A stretch of 7,723 bases of DNA from Actinomycetes bacterium (GCA_021816565.1 JAKAXN010000213.1:1-7723); one strand, 5' to 3'; shown: positions 1 through 5,218, counted from the first letter of the stretch. Program-made: numbers and translations. The notes: generated from the sequence alone by a model not told the origin.

Positions 1-1002
1 CATGGCCGGGCCGAACTCGTAGTGCAGCACGAACAGCTCGTCGGCCTCGTCGGCGGCGGGCATCTCCGCCGGTCGCACCCCGCCGGCGGCCGCCTCCAGC
101 GCTGCCCGCACCCCCCGGTAGGCCTCCGCGGCGTCCGGTTTGCTGCCCGCCGGGCCGCCCCCCACCAGCGCCAGCCGGGCCCCACCCAGCCGGGCCGGGT
201 CGGGCCGGGACCCGACCGGGACCTCCGGTGGGCGGGCCGCGGTGGCCCGGTCGGCGTCGTCGGGGCCGGCCATGGCGCCCAGCAGCGCCGCCGCGTCCGC
301 CACGGTGCGGGCCACCGGACCGGCGGTGTCCTGGCTGGGGGCGATGGGCACGATCCCGGTCCGGCTGACCAGCCCCACCGTCGGCTTCAGCCCCACCAGG
401 CTCTGGTGGGCGGCCGGGCTGGTGATGGAGCCGTCGGTCTCGGTCCCGACCGCGACCGGCGCCAGGCCCAGGGCCACCGCGGTGGCGGTCCCGCTGCTCG
501 ATCCGCTCGGGGTCAGGGCCAGGTCGTAGGGGTTGAGCACCTGGCCGCCGAGCGACGAGTAGCCCGAGGGCATGTCCTCGGTCAGGAAGTTGGCCAGCTC
601 CGACAGGTTGGTCTTGCCGGCGATCACCGCCCCGGCCTGGCGCAGGCGGGCCACCAGCGGGGCGTCACCGGGCGGCCGGGCGCCGGCCAGGGCCAGCGCC
701 CCGGCGGTGGTGGGCAGCCCGGCCACGTCGATGTTGTCCTTGATCAGTACCGGCAGCCCGTCGAGGGGGCTGCGCTGCGGACCGCCGGCCGCCCGCCGCC
801 GGTCGCACTCGTCGGCGGTCGCCTCGGCGTCGCCGGCCAGGCACCGGACCGCACCGAACAGCCCGTCGAGGCGCTCCACCCGCTGCCGGAGCGCCCGCAG
901 CAGGTCCCGGCTGGTCCATCGGCCCTGGTCCAGGCCCCGGGCCAGCTCGGTGACCGGGGGCCACTCCGACAGGGCCTCCACCAGGAAATTCTCGCCACTC
1001 AC
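1..1002 (-). CDS. Amidase signature family hydrolase (C-terminus outside window)
   Basis: This gene encodes an amidase-signature enzyme, which hydrolyses a carboxamide by a Ser-cisSer-Lys triad; the substrate cannot be told from sequence. The visible 334 residues hold the catalytic Lys in LIKDN (K88), the cis-Ser in the Ser/Gly-rich motif PSGSSSGT (S168) and the nucleophile in GTETDGSI (S192), followed by the typical VGLKPT stretch. The usual GKTNLSE motif is at 129-135. The frame stays open to base 1, so roughly the last third of a normal 450-500 residue protein is missing from view. The start chosen is GTG at 1002, giving [11 protein letters not shown], a normal N-terminal helix for the family. 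There is no SD, but TATCTT lies exactly 6 nt upstream, suggesting a leaderless transcript. It diverges from the oxidoreductase gene at 1044. It lacks visible gatB/gatC neighbours, so I would not call it GatA. The family call is secure; the substrate is unknown. Confidence 0.93.
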   Translation of the reverse strand, partial: MSGENFLVEALSEWPPVTELARGLDQGRWTSRDLLRALRQRVERLDGLFGAVRCLAGDAEATADECDRRRAAGGPQRSPLDGLPVLIKDNIDVAGLPTTAGALALAGARPPGDAPLVARLRQAGAVIAGKTNLSELANFLTEDMPSGYSSLGGQVLNPYDLALTPSGSSSGTATAVALGLAPVAVGTETDGSITSPAAHQSLVGLKPTVGLVSRTGIVPIAPSQDTAGPVARTVADAAALLGAMAGPDDADRATAARPPEVPVGSRPDPARLGGARLALVGGGPAGSKPDAAEAYRGVRAALEAAAGGVRPAEMPAADEADELFVLHYEFGPAM

Positions 1003-1008
1003 CGGCGG

Positions 1009-1014
1009 AAGATA
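1009..1014 (-). promoter_or_regulatory. Candidate -10 box of a leaderless amidase transcript
   Basis: On the minus strand the sequence reads GGTATCTT, then CCGCCG, then the GTG start at 1002. TATCTT fits TANNNT, and 6 nt between a -10 box and the first coding base is the spacing expected if transcription starts at the start codon. No convincing -35 box is seen. Confidence 0.45.
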
Positions 1015-1031
1015 CCACCGGGCGTGGCGGG

Positions 1032-1037
1032 TAGATT
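1032..1037 (+). promoter_or_regulatory. Candidate -10 box of a leaderless LLM-oxidoreductase transcript
   Basis: The sequence reads GGTAGATT, then CCGCGC, then ATG at 1044. TAGATT fits TANNNT with exactly 6 nt to the start codon, and there is no purine-rich SD in the gap. It lies 17 bp from the opposing amidase box, so the two promoters must occupy almost the same DNA. Confidence 0.45.
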
Positions 1038-1043
1038 CCGCGC

Positions 1044-1916
1044 ATGGAAATCGGGCTGCACGTGTCCAACTTCACCTTCCCCGGAGGCCCCCGGTCCCTG
1101 GCCGACGACCTGACCCGCATCGCCGAGGCCGCCGAGGAGCAGGGCTTCTCCAAGCTGAGCGTGATGGACCACGTGTGGCAGATCGGCCACATAGGCCCGC
1201 CCGAGCACGAGATGCTCGAGGCCTACACCACCCTCGGCTACCTGGCCGCCCGCACGTCGCGCATCACCCTGCTGGCCTGGGTGACCGCCGTCGTCTACCG
1301 GGAGCCGGGGCTCCTGGCCAAGGCGGTGACCACCCTCGACGTGCTGTCGGGCGGGCGGGCCTGGCTCGGCATCGGCGCCGCCTGGAACGAGCCGGAGGCC
1401 CGGGGGCTGGGCCTGTCCTTCCCGCCCACCGCCGAGCGGTTCGAGCGGCTGGAGGAGGCCCTGCAGATCTGCCTGCAGATGTGGAGCGACCGTGACGGGC
1501 CCTACGAGGGGCGCCACTACCGGCTGGAGCGCACGCTCAACTCACCGCCCGCGCTGGCCGGCCCGCACCCGCCGATCATGATCGGCGGCGTGGGGGAGCG
1601 GAAGACCCTGCGCCTGGTCGCCCGCTACGCCCAGGCGTGCAACCTCTTCGCCGGCCCGGAGCTCGAGCACAAGCTCGACGTCCTGCGCCGCCACTGCGAC
1701 GAGGTGGGCCGGGACTACGACAGCATCACCAAGACCGTCATGGGCCCGCTGGACCCCGGCCCGGCCGGGGACAACGTCGACGAGCTGGTCGCCTCCATGG
1801 GCCGGATGGCCGAGCTCGGCATCACCCACTACCACGGCTCGGTGCCGGGTGTGTCCACCATCGACCCGCTGCTCATCCTGGGCGAGCGGGTCATCCCGGC
1901 CGTGGCCGGGCTGTGA
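1044..1916 (+). CDS. LLM-class, probably F420-dependent oxidoreductase (Rv1855c-like)
   Basis: This is a luciferase-like monooxygenase-fold flavin/deazaflavin oxidoreductase (290 aa, a complete TIM-barrel length). The N-terminal strand and VSNFTFPGG, the VMDHVWQI motif near residue 40, the [15 protein letters not shown] segment, and [18 protein letters not shown] followed by [17 protein letters not shown] closely resemble the Rv1855c group, which is annotated as F420-dependent. [16 protein letters not shown] near residue 172 is the usual cofactor-phosphate region of the barrel. From family knowledge it would transfer a hydride between reduced F420 (or FMN) and an unidentified substrate in the cytosol; the F420 preference is inferred, not shown. 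ATG at 1044 is the first start in a well-conserved N-terminus, with a -10-like box just upstream and no SD. It diverges from the amidase and precedes the small acidic protein by 32 bp. Confidence 0.92.
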   Translation: MEIGLHVSNFTFPGGPRSLADDLTRIAEAAEEQGFSKLSVMDHVWQIGHIGPPEHEMLEAYTTLGYLAARTSRITLLAWVTAVVYREPGLLAKAVTTLDVLSGGRAWLGIGAAWNEPEARGLGLSFPPTAERFERLEEALQICLQMWSDRDGPYEGRHYRLERTLNSPPALAGPHPPIMIGGVGERKTLRLVARYAQACNLFAGPELEHKLDVLRRHCDEVGRDYDSITKTVMGPLDPGPAGDNVDELVASMGRMAELGITHYHGSVPGVSTIDPLLILGERVIPAVAGL

Positions 1917-1936
1917 CCCCGGCCCCCGCGCCTGGG

Positions 1937-1942
1937 TAGAAG
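1937..1942 (+). promoter_or_regulatory. Candidate -10-like box before the small acidic protein
   Basis: The sequence GGTAGAAG, then CCCTGC, then ATG at 1949 repeats the GGTAGA and 6-nt spacing seen at 1032. The final base is G instead of T, so it is weaker, and the gene could also be read through from the oxidoreductase 32 bp upstream. Confidence 0.3.
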
Positions 1943-1948
1943 CCCTGC

Positions 1949-2167
1949 ATGGGAAACGGCCAGGACCGAGAGCACTTCGACGCCCGGGTGGGCGAGCGGG
2001 CCGACGACGCCCCCGCCGAGGAGGCCCGGGCCGGGCGGGCCGACCCCCGCAGCCAGGCCGCCGCCGTCCTGGAGGACAGCGACGAGCGCCAGGAGCAGCG
2101 CGAGGAGTCGGCCGCGACGGTGGAGCACCGGGTGGTCTCCGGTGACGGCCCGGCCCGCGACCGCTGA
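1949..2167 (+). CDS. Small hydrophilic acidic protein of unknown function
   Basis: This 72-residue protein is rich in Asp, Glu, Arg and Ala and has no hydrophobic segment, Cys, or signal peptide, so it should be cytosolic and either largely helical or disordered. Its central part, around QAAAVLEDSDERQEQREES, and the closing VEHRVVS resemble short conserved actinobacterial proteins I have seen annotated only as hypothetical (recollection, no search run). The start is ATG at 1949, with a GGTAGA box 6 nt upstream and no SD. It sits 32 bp after the oxidoreductase stop and is followed by a hairpin, so it could end that transcription unit. The reading frame is short and high-GC DNA produces spurious ORFs, but the family resemblance and the promoter-like spacing support a real gene. 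No function can be assigned. Confidence 0.65.
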   Translation: MGNGQDREHFDARVGERADDAPAEEARAGRADPRSQAAAVLEDSDERQEQREESAATVEHRVVSGDGPARDR

Positions 2168-2174
2168 GTCCCCC

Positions 2175-2204
2175 GGCCCGACGGCCCGGGCCGGCCGTCC
2201 GGCC
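2175..2204 (+). terminator. GC-rich hairpin after the small acidic protein
   Basis: The arms GGCC-c-GACGGCC and GGCCGTC-c-GGCC pair with one C/C mismatch around a 6-nt loop, starting 7 nt after the stop codon. No T-run follows, so it is a non-canonical actinobacterial-type terminator candidate. The rest of this 81-bp gap is GGGGCC-rich and shows only the cupin -10-like box. Confidence 0.45.
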
Positions 2205-2235
2205 ATGAAGCCGGGGCCGGGGCCGCCGGCGCCGG

Positions 2236-2241
2236 TATCGT
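2236..2241 (+). promoter_or_regulatory. Candidate -10 box of a leaderless cupin transcript
   Basis: The sequence GGTATCGT, then 7 nt, then GTG at 2249. TATCGT fits TANNNT and is the only TA-containing hexamer close to the start in a strongly GC stretch; no SD is present. Confidence 0.4.
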
Positions 2242-2248
2242 CGGCCCG

Positions 2249-2737
2249 GTGACCGAGCCCGCCGCCCAGCCCGCCCGGCCCGATGCCTCCGGCCGCCCGG
2301 CCGACGCGCGATCCGGCGTGAGGGTGGTGCGTTCCGACGGCCTGGACGCCAACACCGCCCAGACCCCCGGCATGTTCCGCCAGGCCGCGGTGAGCGCGGC
2401 CGCCGGCGCTTCGCAGCTGTGGGCCGGGACGGTGTCCATCCAGCCCGACGCCCGTACCGGGGCCCACCACCACGGCGATCTGGAGAGCATCATCTACGTG
2501 CTGAGCGGCCGGGCCCGCATGCGGTGGGGGTCCCGACTGCAGTACGCCGCGGAGGCCGGTCCCGGTGATTTCATATTCGTGGCCCCGTGGGTGCCCCACC
2601 AGGAGATCAATGCCGACCCGGGTCAGCCCCTCGAGTGCGTCCTGGTCCGCAGCGGCCAGGAGGCCGTGGTGGTCAACCTGGACATCCCCGCCGCCGAGCC
2701 CGCCGAGGTGACCTGGGTGGACCCCCACCACACCTGA
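2249..2737 (+). CDS. Single-domain cupin protein
   Basis: This is a 162-residue protein with one cupin beta-barrel. Cupin motif 1 is at 71-87, with HHH at 73-75 and Glu at 79; motif 2 is at 106-121 (GDFIFVAPWVPHQEIN) with His 117. The His/His/Glu/His set expected to bind a divalent metal is therefore complete. The first ~24 residues are Pro/Ala-rich and probably disordered. Conserved small bacterial cupins of this type have no settled reaction; they may be enzymes or ligand sensors. Start GTG 2249 is chosen because a -10-like box lies 7 nt upstream; an internal GTG at 2318, just before the conserved RVVRSDG, is an alternative that would drop the disordered N-terminus. The gene converges on the membrane protein on the other strand with only 9 bp between stop codons. 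Confidence 0.88.
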   Translation: MTEPAAQPARPDASGRPADARSGVRVVRSDGLDANTAQTPGMFRQAAVSAAAGASQLWAGTVSIQPDARTGAHHHGDLESIIYVLSGRARMRWGSRLQYAAEAGPGDFIFVAPWVPHQEINADPGQPLECVLVRSGQEAVVVNLDIPAAEPAEVTWVDPHHT

Positions 2738-2750
2738 GCGAGCCGCTCAG
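2734..2750. terminator. Bidirectional hairpin containing both convergent stop codons
   Basis: CTGAGCG-agc-CGCTCAG is a perfect 7-bp stem with a 3-nt loop. Its left arm holds the cupin TGA (2735-2737) and its right arm the complement of the membrane-protein TGA (2747-2749). Because it is symmetric it can form in both transcripts. It lacks a T-run, so termination strength is uncertain. Confidence 0.5.
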
Positions 2751-2935
2751 TGGATGCGGGGATTCCCCCGGTCCTCGCGGTGGTTGGCCATGGTGGCCGC
2801 CCCGGCGATCACCAGCACGAACAGCAGGAGCCCGGCCGCCACGTACAGCAGGTCCCACTCGCTGTTGTTGGCCGGCGCCGGCGGCCGGTAGCTCGCGTAA
2901 GCCGGCAGGGTCAGTCCAGCCACAATGCTCACCAT
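2747..2935 (-). CDS. Small membrane protein downstream of lysR
   Basis: This is a 62-residue protein of unknown function. Residues 1-16 are moderately hydrophobic and end in AYASY, so they could be a signal peptide or a weak first helix. Residues ~29-51 (LLYVAAGLLLFVLVIAGAA region) form a clear membrane helix, followed by a short charged tail HREDRGNPRIH. I chose ATG at 2935: AGGTGGGAG lies just upstream, overlapping the lysR stop codon, so translation is probably coupled to lysR. Starts at GTG 2944 (three residues longer) or GTG 2932 (one shorter) are possible. The stop codon lies in the hairpin shared with the cupin gene. It is not recognised as a known family. Its position directly after lysR makes it a likely co-transcribed partner, but no regulatory role can be claimed. 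Confidence 0.6.
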   Translation of the reverse strand: MVSIVAGLTLPAYASYRPPAPANNSEWDLLYVAAGLLLFVLVIAGAATMANHREDRGNPRIH

Positions 2936-2944
2936 GGCTCCCAC

Positions 2945-3856
2945 CTACCCGGCCAGCTCGCCCCGTACCGGCTCGCAGCCGATCTCCTGCCGGCTGGTGT
3001 CGAGGAAGTTGCCCACGATCCGCGACGGGTCCCCCCGTCGCCAGCACATGCCCCCGGTCGTGGTCGGCCGCTCGGCCAGCTCCCGGAATTCCACCCCGGG
3101 CAGGGGGAACATGCGACCCACGCTGGCCGGCACCAGGGCTATCCCGGCACCGGCCGCCACCGTCAGCAGTGTGGCCGTCGGGGAGCTGGCCTCCCGGACC
3201 GATCTGAGAGGCACGCCGGCGGCGTGGAAGGCCGCCTCGATCTCCTGGCGCAGACCCCGGGCGGTCTGGTGGGTGGGCACGATGACCGTCTCGGCGGCCA
3301 GGGCCTCGAGCCGCAGGGGGTCGCGGCCGGCCGCCCACGCCTCGGGCACCGCCACCTGCAGGGCCTCGCGCACCAGCTCCTCGTAGTCGAGGTTCTCCAG
3401 GGGCCCGGGCGACCTGACGAACCCCACGTCGAGCCGGCGGTCCCTGATGGCCTCGAGCACGTCGCCGGTCATTCCCTGCCACAGGTCGATGGTCAGCTCC
3501 GGGAACCGCCGCCGGTGGGCCTGCAGGCTGCGGGCCAGCATCATCCCCGCCATGTCGGGCACGTAGCCCACCCCGATACGGCCGACTTCCCCGAGGCCGG
3601 CCCGCCGGCTGCGGTCCACCGCCCGGTCCAGGTCCTCGAGGATGCTGCGGGCGTCCTCGAGGAACGTCCGGCCGGCGTCGGTGATGCCCACCACGTGGTG
3701 GTGGCGCTCGAGCAGGACCACTCCCAGCCGGCGCTCGAGCTGGCGGATCTGGTGGCTCAGCGGGGACTGGGCCATGTGCAGCCTCTCCGCCGCCCGGCCG
3801 AAGTGCAGTTCCTCGGCCACCGCCACGAAGTACCGCAGGTGGCGGACCTCGATCAC
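2945..3856 (-). CDS. LysR-type transcriptional regulator
   Basis: This is a complete LTTR of 303 residues. The N-terminal winged helix-turn-helix covers about 1-62, with LRYFVAVAEELHFGRAAERL, the recognition helix in QSPLSHQIRQLERRLG and the wing ending in VGITDAGRTFL. A linker helix follows (~63-90), then the effector-binding domain (~91-295) that starts at RIGVGYVPDM. The FVAVAEELHFGRAAERLH type of N-terminus is common in CatR/BenM-like regulators of catabolic genes, but that does not identify the ligand. The start is GTG at 3856, three codons before the conserved LRYF. Only a poor SD is present, and the GTG overlaps the TGA of a 12-codon ORF (GTGA). LTTRs often control an adjacent divergent gene; here no divergent gene abuts it, and the nearest upstream gene (the transporter) is on the same strand behind two hairpins. 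Targets are therefore unknown. Confidence 0.95.
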   Translation of the reverse strand: MIEVRHLRYFVAVAEELHFGRAAERLHMAQSPLSHQIRQLERRLGVVLLERHHHVVGITDAGRTFLEDARSILEDLDRAVDRSRRAGLGEVGRIGVGYVPDMAGMMLARSLQAHRRRFPELTIDLWQGMTGDVLEAIRDRRLDVGFVRSPGPLENLDYEELVREALQVAVPEAWAAGRDPLRLEALAAETVIVPTHQTARGLRQEIEAAFHAAGVPLRSVREASSPTATLLTVAAGAGIALVPASVGRMFPLPGVEFRELAERPTTTGGMCWRRGDPSRIVGNFLDTSRQEIGCEPVRGELAG

Positions 3857-3891
3857 TCCGGCCGGCCCCGCGTCGATCTGGCCTCGGTCAT
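3853..3891 (-). CDS. Possible 12-codon leader ORF overlapping the lysR start
   Basis: The minus strand reads ATG at 3891 and encodes MTEARSTRGRPE, with a TGA that overlaps the lysR GTG by 4 nt (GTGA). It could couple lysR translation to a leader, compensating for the weak lysR SD. There is no clear SD for it, and so short an ORF in GC-rich DNA may be chance. Confidence 0.2.
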   Translation of the reverse strand: MTEARSTRGRPE

Positions 3892-3955
3892 CGCATGTCT
3901 AGGTTCCCCGGCCGGGCGTCCCGTAACTGGCCGGGTGGGTCGGGACCCCGACGCG

Positions 3956-3989
3956 TCGATGGCCCGCCGGGATCCCGGCGGGCCATCGA
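3956..3989. terminator. Perfect 34-bp palindrome between transporter and lysR
   Basis: The sequence is fully self-complementary about the centre GATC at 3971-3974: arms TCGATGGCCCGCCGG and CCGGCGGGCCATCGA. As RNA it gives a 15-bp stem with a 4-nt loop in either direction. It lies ~97 bp beyond the transporter stop and ~65 bp before the lysR leader ATG, so it most likely insulates the two same-strand genes; as DNA it could also be a dimer-binding operator for lysR. No T-run follows. Confidence 0.55.
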
Positions 3990-4023
3990 ATCGGATGGGT
4001 ACAACTGATCGCCCGGTTCCCCC

Positions 4024-4057
4024 CGGTGGGCCGGCTCCTGTCGGAGCGGGCCCACCG
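4024..4057 (-). terminator. Strong hairpin downstream of the transporter
   Basis: CGGTGGGCC and GGCCCACCG pair as an outer stem, then one G/G mismatch, then GCTCC-tgtc-GGAGC as a 5-bp inner stem with a 4-nt loop. It begins 28 nt after the transporter stop codon. It is the first of two tandem hairpins (the next is at 3956-3989) and lacks a U-run. Confidence 0.55.
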
Positions 4058-4085
4058 CCGAGGGTGGCTGTGGGCGGGGCCGTCC

Positions 4086-4871
4086 CTACTGGCCCACCCG
4101 CACGCCGGGCATGCCGGCGGGGTACTCCAGGGGCCGGGTGATCTTGCGACCCGGGACGTTGGCGTCCTTGCTCCACTTCCCGAGCGGGATGATGGCCCGC
4201 CCGGTGGCGCCCTCGAGCATCATGCCGGTGGCGAACAGGTAGGCCGCCGCCGCCGACACCACGAACAGCCAGCCACCGGCTTCCGTGGTGGCCAGATTGC
4301 CGGACCAGAATCCGGCCGCGGTCAGGCTGGCGCCAGCCGCCAGGGTGCCGAGCACCAGGGTGAGCAGGCCGCTCTGGGCCATGGCTGCGATGGTGCCGCT
4401 GATGGTGATGGCCGCCAGCATGACGAACCAGAAGGCAAAGCCGGCGTTGGCCACGCCGAACTTGAGATGGATGGGCAGGATACCCGTGGAGCTCAGGGCC
4501 ATCAGAAGGCCCCAGCCCAGCCAGAAAGCGCCCCATATGGTGTGCATTGCCACCGCCACACCGTCACGGGCCTTGAACGAAACTATCGCTGCAATAGCCT
4601 GCAGCACTCCGCCTGCGAAGAGAGCAAATGGCCACAGGATCGCTCCTGTGCCGGAACCGCCGTACCACCCCGCCTGCCAGGCACCGACCATCGCCGTGGC
4701 GATGGCAAAGCCGAACAGGCCCATGATGGAAGGGGCGGCGATCGGGTTCAGGACCACCCGGGTTCGAGCCAGCCAGGCCTCATCCGTTTCCGAGGTGGCT
4801 AGATCGACAACAGGATCAGTTGAACTCCCATTTCGCACCTGGCCTTCGTTGACACGACCGGCCATAGTCAT
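4086..4871 (-). CDS. GPR1/FUN34/YaaH (SatP-like) acetate uptake transporter
   Basis: This is a 261-residue inner-membrane protein of the AceTr family, whose characterised members take up acetate or succinate with protons or act as channels. The visible family marks are NPIAAPSIMGL at 42-52 (a variant of the NPAPLGL signature at the first helix), LFAGGVLQAIAAIVSFK, the GAFWLGWG segment, and the last helix with YLFATGMMLEG followed by GRAIIPLGKW. Six hydrophobic helices are visible. The ~38-residue N-terminus is soluble, and a C-terminal tail ends in EYPAGMPGVRVGQ; both are longer than in the ~188-residue E. coli SatP. The start is ATG 4871, 7 nt after AAAGGAGA; upstream open frame is not coding. 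Codons such as ATT, ATA, GCA and GTT are commoner than in neighbouring genes. It diverges from the oxidase operon; linking acetate use to respiration is plausible but only inference. Confidence 0.9.
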   Translation of the reverse strand: MTMAGRVNEGQVRNGSSTDPVVDLATSETDEAWLARTRVVLNPIAAPSIMGLFGFAIATAMVGAWQAGWYGGSGTGAILWPFALFAGGVLQAIAAIVSFKARDGVAVAMHTIWGAFWLGWGLLMALSSTGILPIHLKFGVANAGFAFWFVMLAAITISGTIAAMAQSGLLTLVLGTLAAGASLTAAGFWSGNLATTEAGGWLFVVSAAAAYLFATGMMLEGATGRAIIPLGKWSKDANVPGRKITRPLEYPAGMPGVRVGQ

Positions 4872-4878
4872 GGTATCG

Positions 4879-4886
4879 TCTCCTTT
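4879..4886 (-). promoter_or_regulatory. Strong Shine-Dalgarno of the transporter gene
   Basis: The minus strand reads AAAGGAGA, then 7 nt (CGATACC), then ATG ACT ATG. It fixes the start at 4871, with the second ATG (4865) less well placed. It contrasts with the SD-less genes in the left half of the window. Confidence 0.8.
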
Positions 4887-4940
4887 CCGGAGCAGCCTCG
4901 AGCCGCTCCATTTGGTGCTACCCGGGCACCGAACTCCGGT

Positions 4941-4954
4941 ATCAGACGTCCGAT
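4941..4954. promoter_or_regulatory. Near-palindrome ATCAGACGTCCGAT, possible operator
   Basis: ATC-a-GACGTC-c-GAT is a 14-bp inverted repeat with one mismatched pair, about 70 bp upstream of the transporter ATG. Its position suits an operator or activator site. It abuts the next repeat, sharing bases 4952-4954. Confidence 0.25.
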
Positions 4955-4979
4955 GTGTCGACTCGATCGCATACACATC
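4952..4979. promoter_or_regulatory. Inverted repeat GATGTGT-N14-ACACATC, possible operator
   Basis: Two perfect 7-bp arms (4952-4958 and 4973-4979) are separated by 14 bp, about 80-110 bp upstream of the transporter start and about 210 bp upstream of the coxB mini-ORF. The arm spacing (21 bp between arm starts, two helical turns) suits a dimeric regulator. The bound protein is unknown; the nearby LysR protein is one candidate. Confidence 0.35.
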
Positions 4980-5081
4980 TCGTCCGGCCATTTGCTGTAG
5001 ATGCCGGCGCGTCGGGGGACGGGCTCCTCCCTGCGCCCGGGCCACCCCGGTCGCCCCGTCCATCGAGGCCGACCGGTGCCT

Positions 5082-5109
5082 GTGCGCACGTGCGGACAAC
5101 CGACCGCAC
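5082..5109. repeat. Adjacent palindromes GTGCGCAC and GTGCGG-N8-CCGCAC
   Basis: An 8-bp palindrome (5082-5089) directly precedes a 6-bp inverted repeat with an 8-nt spacer (5090-5095 and 5104-5109). The site is ~30 bp upstream of a -10-like box on the oxidase side, so it could bind a regulator of the oxidase operon. The arms are short and GC-rich, so chance is a real alternative. Confidence 0.25.
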
Positions 5110-5137
5110 CACCGTGTTTCCGCCTCCCGGCCGCGGG

Positions 5138-5143
5138 TAACTA
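5138..5143 (+). promoter_or_regulatory. Weak -10-like box for the oxidase operon
   Basis: GGGTAACTA is the most AT-containing hexamer upstream of coxB and shares the GGTA start of the boxes in the left half. It would give a leader of about 40 nt before the SD-borne mini-ORF. The last base is A rather than T, and no -35 box is seen. Confidence 0.25.
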
Positions 5144-5173
5144 GGCGGTGCCTTCGGCAGGGATCGGGTGACA

Positions 5174-5180
5174 GAAGGAG
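5174..5180 (+). promoter_or_regulatory. Strong Shine-Dalgarno upstream of coxB, aimed at GTG 5189
   Basis: GAAGGAG is followed by 8 nt and GTG at 5189. That GTG opens a 9-codon ORF, not the coxB frame; the coxB GTG at 5215 is 34 nt away and has only a GGGCGGG stretch before it. The SD therefore probably loads ribosomes that reach coxB by coupling. Confidence 0.6.
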
Positions 5181-5188
5181 AGCCGGGA

Positions 5189-5218
5189 GTGAAGTTGACC
5201 ATCTGGGCGGGCCGGTGA
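5189..5218 (+). CDS. Possible 9-codon leader peptide overlapping the coxB start
   Basis: GTG 5189 encodes MKLTIWAGR and stops at TGA 5216-5218, which overlaps the coxB GTG 5215-5217 as GTGA. It has the best SD in the region, so it is likely to be translated and to deliver ribosomes to coxB. It could instead be the remains of an older, longer coxB N-terminus. Confidence 0.35.
   Translation: MKLTIWAGR

Larger units (their letters stand above)
4872..5214. other. Divergent control region between transporter and oxidase operon
   Basis: These 343 bp hold no convincing long gene. The part near the transporter (about 4900-5000) is visibly less GC-rich than the coding DNA. It contains the transporter SD, two or three inverted repeats that could be operators, a weak -10-like box and SD on the oxidase side, and a mini-ORF ending in the coxB start. 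Promoters for both directions must lie here, but none has a clear -35/-10 pair. Confidence 0.6.

Noticed and set aside
1..1002. Amidase as GatA of the tRNA amidotransferase.
   Set aside because: No gatB or gatC is nearby, and the motifs, such as DGSI rather than GGSI, fit general amidases equally well or better.
22..1495. Overlapping plus-strand open frames across the amidase gene.
   Set aside because: The minus-strand amidase has a complete catalytic triad; these frames are Pro/Arg/Gly-rich shadows.
1829..2731. 300-codon minus-strand open frame across the small protein and cupin genes.
   Set aside because: It is antisense to two better-supported genes and has no motif; the cupin metal ligands fix the true strand.
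2750..4141. 463-codon plus-strand open frame across lysR.
   Set aside because: It is antisense to a secure LysR gene, with low-complexity His/Gly/Pro translation and no domain.
4952..4979. GATGTGT repeat as a CRP/FNR site.
   Set aside because: The TGTGT and ACACA arms are 14 bp apart rather than the 6 bp of CRP sites, so that assignment does not hold.
4285..5214. N-terminal extension of the coxB frame far upstream.
   Set aside because: That part is antisense to the transporter and intergenic DNA; subunit II homology starts only at GTG 5215.
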